This document shows, one piece after another, positions 1 through 5,699 of a stretch of DNA of 5,975 nt. The notes under the pieces were generated by a model. The model saw nothing but the letters and a program-made list of their open reading frames with translations. It was not told the origin of the DNA and did no database searches. Numbering within the stretch: position 1 is the first letter of the stretch; each line of letters starts with the position of its first letter. The position numbers and the translations under genes are program-made. Source of the DNA: JAVBMO01 sp031552355 (GTDB lineage Bacteria; Bacteroidota; Bacteroidia; Bacteroidales; P3); assembly GCA_031552355.1 (NCBI GenBank), contig JAVBMO010000023.1, positions 1 through 5,975 of the forward strand. The letters run 5' to 3'.

Positions 1-1
1 T

Positions 2-136
2 GCTCAAATAAGACATTTCTTAGCCCGATTTAGAAGGAAAACAAAATGCTATTCTAAAAGCGTGGAAATGATAATTTGTTCTCTTAAATTACTTATGGCT
101 AAACGAAATAATTTAATATCTATACAAATTTACTAA
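2..136 (+). pseudogene. 3' end of an IS1-family transposase (partial, cut by window edge)
   Basis: An open frame enters from the left edge and ends at TAA 134-136, giving 44 residues. The stretch RFRRKTKCYSKSVEM resembles the C-terminal end of IS1-family transposases, where a basic R-x-R-K-T-x-C-[FY]-S-[KR]-S segment precedes a final amphipathic helix (here roughly SLKLLMAKRNN). This part lies after the catalytic core, so no active-site residue can be judged. The gene converges on gldH, with 39 bp between the two stop codons. Whether the copy is intact cannot be told, because everything upstream lies outside the window. I could not recognise a terminal inverted repeat in 137-175. The assignment rests on recalled motif similarity only; a degraded unrelated transposase is the main alternative. 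Confidence 0.55.
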
Positions 137-175
137 TCCCATATTTTTTAGGACGAATCATTGCAATATAATATT

Positions 176-655
176 TTATTTATTTATTTTTGTCTTTTCG
201 ACTTTCAATCCCAAAGTCATAATACCAATATTGTCGTAGTTTGAGCCGGCATCTTTAATGGTAAATACGTATTTGCCTGTTTCGTTGAAGAAAAATTGTT
301 TTTTGACTCTATCGTCCAAGTCCCAAATATCACCCATGCCGTCGCCGAGCAATTTGCCATCTTTGCCTTTGATTTTGAAAGTATGCAAAAAAGTACGGAT
401 ACTTCCCGATGGGGATTTTACAATTATCAGAACCGGCATGCTTTCATAAGGCATTTGCGTAATATGGCGCATGTTCAAAGAAATATCATACGGCGGTTCC
501 ATATCTGTTACTTCCACCGAAAATGCAACAGGATCGAAATGATTCCATTTTAAGCTGGGAAATTCATGCCTTTCGTTGAAAATGGTTTTATTGGAACAAG
601 AGGCCAACGCCAATGCAAGGAATGCTATATTGAGAAAAAAAAGTTTTTTAGTCAT
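176..655 (-). CDS. gldH: Gliding motility lipoprotein GldH
   Basis: This 159-residue protein starts with a lipoprotein signal peptide: basic MTKK, a hydrophobic stretch, then the lipobox L-A-S-C with the lipidated cysteine at residue 20. The mature part, with FNERHEFPSLKWNHFDPV followed by a beta-rich domain containing MRHITQMPYESMPV and GDGMGDIWDLDD, matches the GldH family in content and length. In Flavobacterium johnsoniae GldH is a membrane-anchored lipoprotein needed for gliding, and homologues are conserved in non-gliding Bacteroidota that have type IX secretion. Its exact biochemical role is not established. The ATG at 653-655 is the only sensible start because it places the signal peptide at the N-terminus. 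The gene lies 117 bp downstream of purC on the same strand. A weak promoter-like CAGATTTG (- strand, 672-679) precedes it but lacks a clear -33 box, so it could be co-transcribed with purC or have its own start. Confidence 0.88.
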   Translation of the reverse strand: MTKKLFFLNIAFLALALASCSNKTIFNERHEFPSLKWNHFDPVAFSVEVTDMEPPYDISLNMRHITQMPYESMPVLIIVKSPSGSIRTFLHTFKIKGKDGKLLGDGMGDIWDLDDRVKKQFFFNETGKYVFTIKDAGSNYDNIGIMTLGLKVEKTKINK

Positions 656-752
656 TTTTGTAATTTAGCTTCAAATCTGGTTAGTAGATATTTAAGGAAA
701 ATGTCTTGATATTTATTTCTGCATAATAACAAGAGAAACAAATTATACAGAT

Positions 753-780
753 TGATTTTCAATTTTCAACTCTCAATTGG
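753..780. repeat. Degenerate heptamer tandem repeat (CAATTTT-like)
   Basis: Four consecutive 7-bp units can be read: TGATTTT (753-759), CAATTTT (760-766), CAACTCT (767-773) and CAATTGG (774-780). They run through the purC stop codon (773-775) into the purC-gldH gap. CAATTTT-type heptamer runs are, as far as I recall, common near gene ends in Bacteroidota. Only four imperfect units are present, and AT-rich sequence could produce this by chance. Confidence 0.35.
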
Positions 781-1720
781 ACATGAGCCAGTTCTTAATA
801 TTATTTTCAATGCGGGTAGGCAAATCTTGAGTATCTTCTTTCAAAAATTTGCTTCCAACAATATTTTCATAAAGTTCAATATATCTTTCAGAAACTTGGT
901 TAATAAATTCAGGGGTCATGTTTGGCACCTTTTGGTTGTCTTTTCCTTGGAATCCATTTTCCATCAACCATTCGCGGACAAATTCTTTGGACAATTGCTT
1001 CTGTTTTTCGCCCTTATGTTGTCTTTCTTCGTAACCTTCGGCATAGAAATAACGTGAAGAATCCGGAGTATGGATTTCATCTATCAGATAGATTTTCCCG
1101 TCTTGTCCTTTTCCAAATTCATATTTGGTGTCTACTAAAATCAAATTGCGGGCAGCAGCCATTTCTGTACCTCTTTGGAAAAGCGCGCGAGTATATTTTT
1201 CCAACTGCTCATAATCTTCTTTGCTCACCAAACCATGTTTGATAATGTCTTCTTTTGAAATATCTTCATCATGGCCTACTGCTTCTTTGGTCGTAGGGGT
1301 GATGATAGGTTCCGGAAAACGGTCGTTTTCTTTCATTCCTTCAGGAAGTTGTACACCGCAAAGGGCTCTTTTCCCTTCCTGGTATTCGCGCCAAGCATGT
1401 CCAGACAAGTGCCCACGAATAACCATTTCCACTTTAAAAGGTTCGCAAAGGCGGCCTACAGTAACCATGGGGTCTGGGGTAGCAATTTTCCAGTTAGGGA
1501 CAATATCTTGAGTGGCGTCCAAAAAGGTAGCTGCGATTTGATTCAGAACTTGCCCTTTGTATGGGATACCTTCAGGAAGTACCACATCGAAAGCAGAAAT
1601 ACGGTCGCTAACCACCATGATTAAGAATTTATTATCAATGTTGTAAACATCGCGAACTTTTCCAATGTAAAGATCTTTTTGATTAGGAAAAGAAAAATTG
1701 GTTTGCTTGATTCTTTGCAT
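773..1720 (-). CDS. purC: Phosphoribosylaminoimidazole-succinocarboxamide synthase (SAICAR synthetase)
   Basis: PurC joins CAIR and aspartate with ATP to make SAICAR, a step of de novo purine synthesis in the cytoplasm. The 315-residue protein carries the family landmarks. GKVRDVY (20-26) is part of the nucleotide-binding N-terminal lobe and VSDRISAFD (37-45) follows. EMVIRGHLSGHAWREY belongs to the substrate site, ITPTTKEAVGHDEDIS comes next, and the family signature LVDTKYEFG lies at 195-203. IHTPDSSRYF follows it. The length fits the roughly 310-residue form seen in Bacteroidota and eukaryotes rather than the roughly 240-residue E. coli form. I chose ATG 1718-1720. A longer frame from TTG 1742-1744 is open, but that codon lies inside the predicted -7 promoter box, and the extra eight residues are not part of the family. 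The gene is divergent from lysC, with gldH downstream on the same strand. Confidence 0.96.
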   Translation of the reverse strand: MQRIKQTNFSFPNQKDLYIGKVRDVYNIDNKFLIMVVSDRISAFDVVLPEGIPYKGQVLNQIAATFLDATQDIVPNWKIATPDPMVTVGRLCEPFKVEMVIRGHLSGHAWREYQEGKRALCGVQLPEGMKENDRFPEPIITPTTKEAVGHDEDISKEDIIKHGLVSKEDYEQLEKYTRALFQRGTEMAAARNLILVDTKYEFGKGQDGKIYLIDEIHTPDSSRYFYAEGYEERQHKGEKQKQLSKEFVREWLMENGFQGKDNQKVPNMTPEFINQVSERYIELYENIVGSKFLKEDTQDLPTRIENNIKNWLMSN

Positions 1721-1741
1721 AATGCTATTAGATTTAGAAAG

Positions 1742-1749
1742 CAAAGTTA
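1742..1749 (-). promoter_or_regulatory. Candidate purC promoter, -7 box TAACTTTG
   Basis: Read on the - strand, 1749 to 1742 is TAACTTTG, a full match to the Bacteroidota -7 consensus TAnnTTTG. It lies 21 bp upstream of the purC ATG, so the leader would be very short, about 15 nt. No clear TTTG box is present at the -33 position, so this is a half-consensus call. It supports the ATG at 1718-1720 over the upstream TTG. Confidence 0.45.
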
Positions 1750-1816
1750 CGTTTTTTGCGAATATTGTAAGGCTGTTTTTGTGTAGAAAAATTTAAAAAA
1801 GGAGAATTTTTTTGAT

Positions 1817-1847
1817 TTTGTTGGGTCTGGAATATTAATTACTTTTG
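1817..1847 (+). promoter_or_regulatory. Promoter of lysC-lysA, Bacteroidota type (TTTG-N19-TACTTTTG)
   Basis: TTTG at 1817-1820 is followed by exactly 19 bp and then TACTTTTG at 1840-1847. This matches the known Bacteroidota primary sigma factor consensus TTTG-N19/20-TAnnTTTG. Transcription would start near 1853, leaving a leader of about 55 nt before the lysC ATG. I see no attenuator, leader peptide or lysine riboswitch in that leader. A short GTG frame at 1877 stops after six codons. Confidence 0.7.
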
Positions 1848-1908
1848 TAGGCTTATAAATAAAGTCGTTAGGTTTTGTGAATAAAATTCAGAAGTAAAAA
1901 TAAAAGAG

Positions 1909-3237
1909 ATGAAAGTTTTAAAATTTGGTGGAACGTCAGTGGGTTCTGCAGAAAGAATGAAAAATGTAGCGGCATTGGTATCGGATGGAGAGCAAAAAAT
2001 AGTGGTGCTTTCGGCCATGTCGGGAGTTACCAACTGTTTGGTGGAAATTAGCGAATGCTTAGCTAAAAGTAATTTCAACGAGGCTTTAGAAAAGCTCAAT
2101 GCTTTGCAGCAAAAACATGAAGACGTAGCAAAAGAATTTTTGTCAACGGAATTATATAAACAAAAAGCGCAAGAGCAAATCAACGAAATTTTTGGTTTGT
2201 TGAAATCTTTCGTAAATGACGTGGCAACACCTCAACAAGAAAAAATCATTTTGGCTCAGGGCGAATTATTGTCTACATCGTTGTTTACTTTGTATTTGCT
2301 GGAACAGTCGAAAAATGCGGTTATGCTTTCTGCTTTAGATTTTATGAAAACCAATGCTGACGGGGAACCGGATTTAGCCTTTATAGAAAACAATCTGAAA
2401 GATATTTTACAGAAAAATCCCGATACTGAAATTTATGTTACACAAGGTTTTATCTGTCGGAATGCCTATGGAGAGATAGATAATTTGCAGAGAGGTGGAA
2501 GTGATTATACAGCCTCGTTGGTAGGCGCAGCTATTTCTGCCGAAGAAATCCAAATTTGGACGGATATCAGCGGGATTCATAACAATGACCCCAGATTTGT
2601 GAAGGAAACTTCGCCTATCGAAAAGTTGAACTTTGATGAAGCAGCGGAATTGGCTTATTTTGGCGCCAAAATTTTACATCCAACCTGTATTCTTCCCGCC
2701 AAACTCAGGAATATTCCCGTACGTTTGCTCAATTCCATGAAGCCGGAGGACTCCGGTACTTTGATTTCGAGCAAAAGCATGTATGGAACCATCAAGGCTA
2801 TTGCTGCTAAAGACAATATTACGGCTGTAAAAATCAAGTCGGAACGTATGTTGATGGCTTATGGTTTTTTGCGGAAAGTTTTTGAGGTGTTTGAACTTTA
2901 CAAAACGCCTATCGACATGATTACCACTTCGGAAGTGGGGGTTTCGCTGACCATAGACCAAACAGCGCATTTGGACGAAATTGTGAGTGATTTGGAAAAA
3001 TACGGCACCATCAGCATTGACGAAAATATGGTGATTATTTGCGTGGTGGGCGATTTGCATTGGGAAAATGTGGGCTTGGAAGCCCAGGTGATCGGTGCTT
3101 TGAAAGAGGTGCCTTTGCGTATGGTTTCCTATGGTGGCAGCGACAATAATATTTCTTTATTGGTAAAAGCGGAACACAAACAAAAGGCTTTGTCCATTTT
3201 GAGTGGATATTTGTTTAATTCAAAAAAGGGAGAGTAA
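1909..3237 (+). CDS. lysC: Aspartate kinase (monofunctional, two C-terminal ACT domains)
   Basis: Aspartokinase phosphorylates L-aspartate with ATP, the committed step of the pathway to lysine, methionine, threonine and diaminopimelate. The 442-residue protein opens with the amino acid kinase motif KFGGTSVGSAERM (from residue 5) and the IVVLSAMSGVTN strand-loop. It continues with RGGSDYTA (195-202), WTDISGI (from 217) and FDEAAELAYFGAKILHP. Two ACT segments follow: about 303-370, beginning NITAVKIKSERM and containing the PIDMITTSEVGVSLTID effector-type segment, and about 374-440, containing SYGGSDNNISLLV. There is no homoserine dehydrogenase domain, and the length is close to that of E. coli LysC (449), so it is the monofunctional class. 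Feedback by lysine is plausible from the architecture and the lysA neighbour but cannot be read directly. The ATG is preceded by A-rich sequence (AAAATAAAAGAG), typical of this phylum, where Shine-Dalgarno sites are weak. The gene is abutted by lysA. Confidence 0.95.
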   Translation: MKVLKFGGTSVGSAERMKNVAALVSDGEQKIVVLSAMSGVTNCLVEISECLAKSNFNEALEKLNALQQKHEDVAKEFLSTELYKQKAQEQINEIFGLLKSFVNDVATPQQEKIILAQGELLSTSLFTLYLLEQSKNAVMLSALDFMKTNADGEPDLAFIENNLKDILQKNPDTEIYVTQGFICRNAYGEIDNLQRGGSDYTASLVGAAISAEEIQIWTDISGIHNNDPRFVKETSPIEKLNFDEAAELAYFGAKILHPTCILPAKLRNIPVRLLNSMKPEDSGTLISSKSMYGTIKAIAAKDNITAVKIKSERMLMAYGFLRKVFEVFELYKTPIDMITTSEVGVSLTIDQTAHLDEIVSDLEKYGTISIDENMVIICVVGDLHWENVGLEAQVIGALKEVPLRMVSYGGSDNNISLLVKAEHKQKALSILSGYLFNSKKGE

Positions 3238-4416
3238 GTGGTGAAAAATCAATATCCTTTGCCTGCTGTGGAAGATTTGCAGCAGTTAGACACGCCGTCA
3301 TATTTGTACAATCTCACTTTGCTCAACGATACTTTGGATGGTTTGCAAAATTTGGCATCGCAATATGGTTTTGAGGTGCATTACGCCATCAAAGCCAATG
3401 CCAATCCGGTTATCATGCAAACCATTTCAAAAAAAGGCTTTGGGGCCGACTGTGTAAGCGGAGGCGAAATTGAAGCAGCTTTGGCTTCGGGTTTTCCTGC
3501 ACAAAAGGTGGTTTATGCCGGTGTGGGAAAAGCTGACCACGAAATTAATTTGGGTTTAGATAATGATATTTTCTGTTTCAATGTGGAATCTTTGCCCGAA
3601 CTGCGCATCATTGATGATTTGGCAAAACAAAAAGGAAAAATAGCGCCTATTGCCCTGCGTATCAATCCAGATGTGCCTGCAGAAACCCATCACTACATTA
3701 CGACCGGGCTTAAGGAGAATAAATTCGGCATTAATTTAGATAAACTCAGCGAAGTGCTTGACGTAATGCGTACGCTCGAAAATATCCGTTTCGAAGGATT
3801 GCATTTCCATATTGGGTCCCAATTACTGGATATGGCCGATTTTAAAGGCTTATGCATTCGTGTAAATGAAATCCAAAAACGTTTTCGCGATTTACGCATT
3901 TTTCCCAAACATTTGAATTTAGGTGGCGGTTTGGGTATCAATTACCGCCATCCGCAGGAAAAACCTGTGGCTGATTTTGAAAATTATTTCGAAGTTTTCC
4001 ATAAATATTTAGACCGCCACGACCAGCAAACCATCCATTTTGAATTGGGGCGTTCCATTGTGGGAAATTGTGGATTTTTGTTGTCTAAAGCTTTGTATGT
4101 AAAGGAAGGAAGCGTAAAGCAATACGCCATTTTGGATGCAGGCATGACGGATTTGATACGTCCGGCATTGTATCAGGCATATCACAAAATTGAAAATATT
4201 TCGAGCCAGGCCAAAGCTGAAAAATATGATGTGGTGGGGCCTGTTTGTGAAACATCGGATTGTTTTGCCAAAGAAATTTATTTGAACAAGGTTTCTCGTG
4301 GCGACAGCATCATTATTTATTCTGCCGGCGCTTATGGCGAAGTAATGGCTTCGCGCTACAACTGTCGCCAATTGCCGAAATCCTATTTTTTTGAAAATGG
4401 AAAAATATTTGAGTAA
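3238..4416 (+). CDS. lysA: Diaminopimelate decarboxylase
   Basis: LysA is the PLP-dependent enzyme that decarboxylates meso-diaminopimelate to L-lysine in the cytoplasm. The 392-residue protein is a fold-type III (alanine racemase-like) decarboxylase. The PLP lysine is K52 in YAIKANANP. H191 lies in the HIGSQ motif, and the phosphate-binding GGG is at 229-231. ELGR is at 269-272, where many homologues have EPGR. DAGMTDLIRPALYQAYH follows, the active-site GPVCETSD contains C337 and E338, and Y366 lies in AGAYGEVMASRYN. The frame begins GTG GTG directly after the lysC TAA, with no spacer. Either GTG could be used, and there is no ATG nearby. AAGGGAG just before the stop of lysC could serve as a ribosome binding site, although translational coupling is equally likely. 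Length and motifs look intact. Carboxynorspermidine decarboxylase is a related family but lacks this set of motifs. Confidence 0.95.
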   Translation: MVKNQYPLPAVEDLQQLDTPSYLYNLTLLNDTLDGLQNLASQYGFEVHYAIKANANPVIMQTISKKGFGADCVSGGEIEAALASGFPAQKVVYAGVGKADHEINLGLDNDIFCFNVESLPELRIIDDLAKQKGKIAPIALRINPDVPAETHHYITTGLKENKFGINLDKLSEVLDVMRTLENIRFEGLHFHIGSQLLDMADFKGLCIRVNEIQKRFRDLRIFPKHLNLGGGLGINYRHPQEKPVADFENYFEVFHKYLDRHDQQTIHFELGRSIVGNCGFLLSKALYVKEGSVKQYAILDAGMTDLIRPALYQAYHKIENISSQAKAEKYDVVGPVCETSDCFAKEIYLNKVSRGDSIIIYSAGAYGEVMASRYNCRQLPKSYFFENGKIFE

Positions 4417-4424
4417 CAACACAG

Positions 4425-4440
4425 CCGTCCGAAAGTTTTT
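4425..4440. repeat. Possible right terminus of the IS4 remnant
   Basis: The boundary between the IS4 debris and lysA must lie in 4417-4465, after the lysA stop and before the end of the transposase tail. The motif CAGCCGTCCGAAAGTT at 4425-4440 is a GC-rich patch in AT-rich spacer, as a terminal repeat often is. The partner terminus is not visible, because the 5' half of the element is missing, so the call cannot be confirmed here. No GC-rich hairpin with a T run that would terminate lysA transcripts is apparent in this gap. Confidence 0.2.
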
Positions 4441-4465
4441 AAAATTTTGTCAAGATTCATTATAG

Positions 4466-5033
4466 CTAATTGAATTCTAATTCTGTCTGAACCGGGAATT
4501 TATCCTGATTAAACAGGTGGTTTTCGGGTGGTTTTTCTACTCGAGTTACAGTCGGTTTTAGGGTGTTGCACAGAAATAATACAGCAAACAGATGCGTACC
4601 TTCTCGCAGAAATTACTGAAAGCCGGTTTTCCCTTACAGTATACCCGACGAATGAGTTCCAACAGCATAAAACAAATCTGCGCAATATAAATCTGCGATT
4701 TTACAGCGTTTTCGCTGGTTCCGAGAAATGTTTTGATTTGCAGGTTTTGTTTCATGGGCTTGAAAAACACCTCTATATCCAGCGTTTTATACAAATCGGC
4801 GATAGTTCTGACTTTCCAAGTGTGTTGATTGGTAATGACATACAGCACTTTTCCGTCTTCGTCCCTGTAAACGGTTACCAAACGAAATGTTATTTGATCA
4901 ATTTTAGATTCTTTGGCTTTGTTGGAGGTGAATAGAATTAATTCGTCTTTCAAAATGTCATGGTCTTCCTTGATCGGGCAAATCTAATGCTTTGATAAAC
5001 GGTATTGGTTTTGATGCGGGTAACGAAAGTATA
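4466..5033 (-). pseudogene. IS4-family transposase remnant, C-terminal half, frameshifted
   Basis: Reading the - strand from 5033, the pieces are: YTFVTRIKTNTVYQSI (5033-4986); after a frameshift, ICPIKEDHDILKDELILFTS and on through ITNQHTWKVRTIADLYKT and IEVFFKPMKQNLQIKTFLGT to FSNFCEKVRICL (4983-4558); and after a second frameshift near 4565-4590 a plausible tail from about 4570 to TAG 4466-4468. These blocks match the beta-strand and C1 region of IS4-family DDE transposases. The catalytic Y-x2-R-x3-E-x6-K signature is damaged: Y (4789-4791), E (4771-4773) and the downstream K remain, but the stretch YKTLDIE is one residue short and has no arginine. The TTG at 4951-4953 is only an internal codon, not a start. 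The N-terminal half is absent here. With two frameshifts and the missing arginine, the copy should be inactive. Confidence 0.8.
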
Positions 5034-5034
5034 G
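5026..5034. repeat. Direct repeat copy 1 (AAAGTATAG)
   Basis: This exact 9-bp sequence recurs in the same orientation at 5597-5605. The two copies bracket the IS630-like segment. Here it lies within the IS4 transposase codons for YTF. Confidence 0.6.
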
Positions 5035-5052
5035 TCAAATCAATATAAATCG

Positions 5053-5592
5053 TCATAATTCGGAATAAATAAAAAGTTCTTCTACCGAATATCCAAACTT
5101 ACGCCTAATGCTTTTAGCCTGCGCCCATTTCTTTTCTATTGGATTTAAGTCTGGGCTATAAGGCGGCAGAAACACCAATGTATGTCCAAGCTGTTGTACG
5201 GCCAGCAAAGTATCATTTCTTTTGTGAAAGGTCGCATTATCAAGCACAATAACCGAATTTTGAGGAATATTAGGAGGGAGCTCTGGTGTCATCCATCGAC
5301 AAAAAACATCAGCATCTATATTGCATTGGAATAGGCAAACGCTAAATAGCTTGAAGTTGTGGATGGCTCCGATAGCATTTACCCGGCCTTTGGCATGCCA
5401 ATCCTTGCTAGTATAACATTTTACACCCTTTAGGCTATAGCCTTGTTCTCTAAGTGCGTCCACACAAAAGCCGCTCTCATCCAAATAAACAATCGGGCGT
5501 TTTTCTATTGTTTCATACTTGAAGAGCTTAGGTTGAAATTTCAATCTGGACAACTCATCTGCCTTCGGATGGAATAGCGTTTTGGGGATTGG
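5053..5592 (-). pseudogene. IS630-family transposase, C-terminal catalytic half (5'-truncated)
   Basis: The frame is open from just after an in-frame stop at 5593-5595 to TGA at 5053-5055, giving 179 residues. There is no ATG; the TTG at 5551-5553 is a poor candidate because family-like sequence (PKTLFHPKADEL) continues upstream of it. The RNase H-like DDE_3 catalytic core is complete: first Asp in IVYLDESGF (codon 5479-5481), second Asp in VIVLDNATFHK (5239-5241), and Glu in PPYSPDLNPIEKKWAQAK (5134-5136). The spacing between the second Asp and the Glu is 34 residues, the DD34E pattern of the IS630/Tc1-mariner group. The usual N-terminal helix-turn-helix DNA-binding region of 100 or more residues is missing, so the element should not transpose by itself. 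Some IS630 elements split the two parts into orfA and orfB, but the flank is too short to hold an orfA. The C-terminus ends soon after FGYSVEELF. Confidence 0.85.
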
Positions 5593-5595
5593 TTA

Positions 5596-5661
5596 TAAAG
5601 TATAGATTTTGATTTTATTCCACGTAAAATCAGCTATTTGCATTTTGCCATCTATACATTT
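5596..5661 (-). pseudogene. Probable upstream fragment of the same IS4-family transposase
   Basis: The - strand frame from 5661 to 5596 reads KCIDGKMQIADFTWNKIKIYTL, between in-frame stops at 5662-5664 and 5593-5595. It is too short to call alone. However, its last codons TAT ACT coincide in phase with the TAT ACT that opens the IS4 remnant at 5033, and both sit in the 9-bp direct repeat. Joined, the reading becomes ADFTWNKIKIYTFVTRIKTN, which resembles the D-[YF]-x-W-x-N-x(n)-YFVTR-x-K region of IS4-family proteins following the second catalytic Asp. The likeness and the phase agreement are seen directly; that this was one gene is inferred. Confidence 0.5.
5597..5605. repeat. Direct repeat copy 2 (AAAGTATAG)
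   Basis: This is the second copy of the 9-bp direct repeat at 5026-5034. It lies just beyond the upstream end of the IS630-like frame and inside the short upstream IS4 fragment. Confidence 0.6.
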
Positions 5662-5699
5662 TTAGCAATACACGAAAATAATATGACATATTATAATGA

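Larger units (their letters stand above)
4425..5661 (-). mobile_element. Nested insertion sequence remnants (IS630 piece within IS4)
   Basis: The 1.2-kb stretch between lysA and the sprA fragment consists of transposase debris on the - strand. The outer element is IS4-family (4466-5033 plus 5596-5661). The inner segment (about 5035-5596, 562 bp) holds the IS630-family catalytic half. Neither element retains both ends. The outer limits given here are approximate. On the far side, 5662-5699 has no recognisable content. Confidence 0.6.

Noticed and set aside
137..175. Inverted repeat end of the IS1-like element
   Set aside because: No partner end is in the window, and the AT-rich sequence gives no distinctive motif.
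922..1624. Several + strand open frames opposite purC
   Set aside because: They are antisense to a conserved gene and show no family motif.
1721..1744. Longer purC form starting at TTG 1742-1744
   Set aside because: The TTG overlaps the likely -7 promoter box, and the extra eight residues are not family sequence. ATG 1718-1720 gives the expected length.
1848..1908. Lysine riboswitch or attenuator in the lysC leader
   Set aside because: The leader is only about 55 nt and has no stable stem or lysine-rich leader peptide. A lysine riboswitch needs well over 150 nt.
4042..4053. LysA ELGR in place of the common EPGR motif
   Set aside because: The arginine and glutamate are kept, and as far as I recall ELGR is usual in Bacteroidota LysA, so it is not a sign of lost function.
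4009..4422. 137-codon - strand open frame opposite the lysA 3' end
   Set aside because: Strong LysA motifs on the + strand fully explain the region. The antisense peptide has no recognisable domain.
4417..4465. Rho-independent terminator after lysA
   Set aside because: AT-rich near-palindromes (AAAATTTT) are present, but there is no GC-rich stem followed by a T run.
4528..4935. 135-codon open frame on the + strand opposite the IS4 remnant
   Set aside because: It has no recognisable protein features and mirrors the antisense of transposase codons, so it is a shadow.
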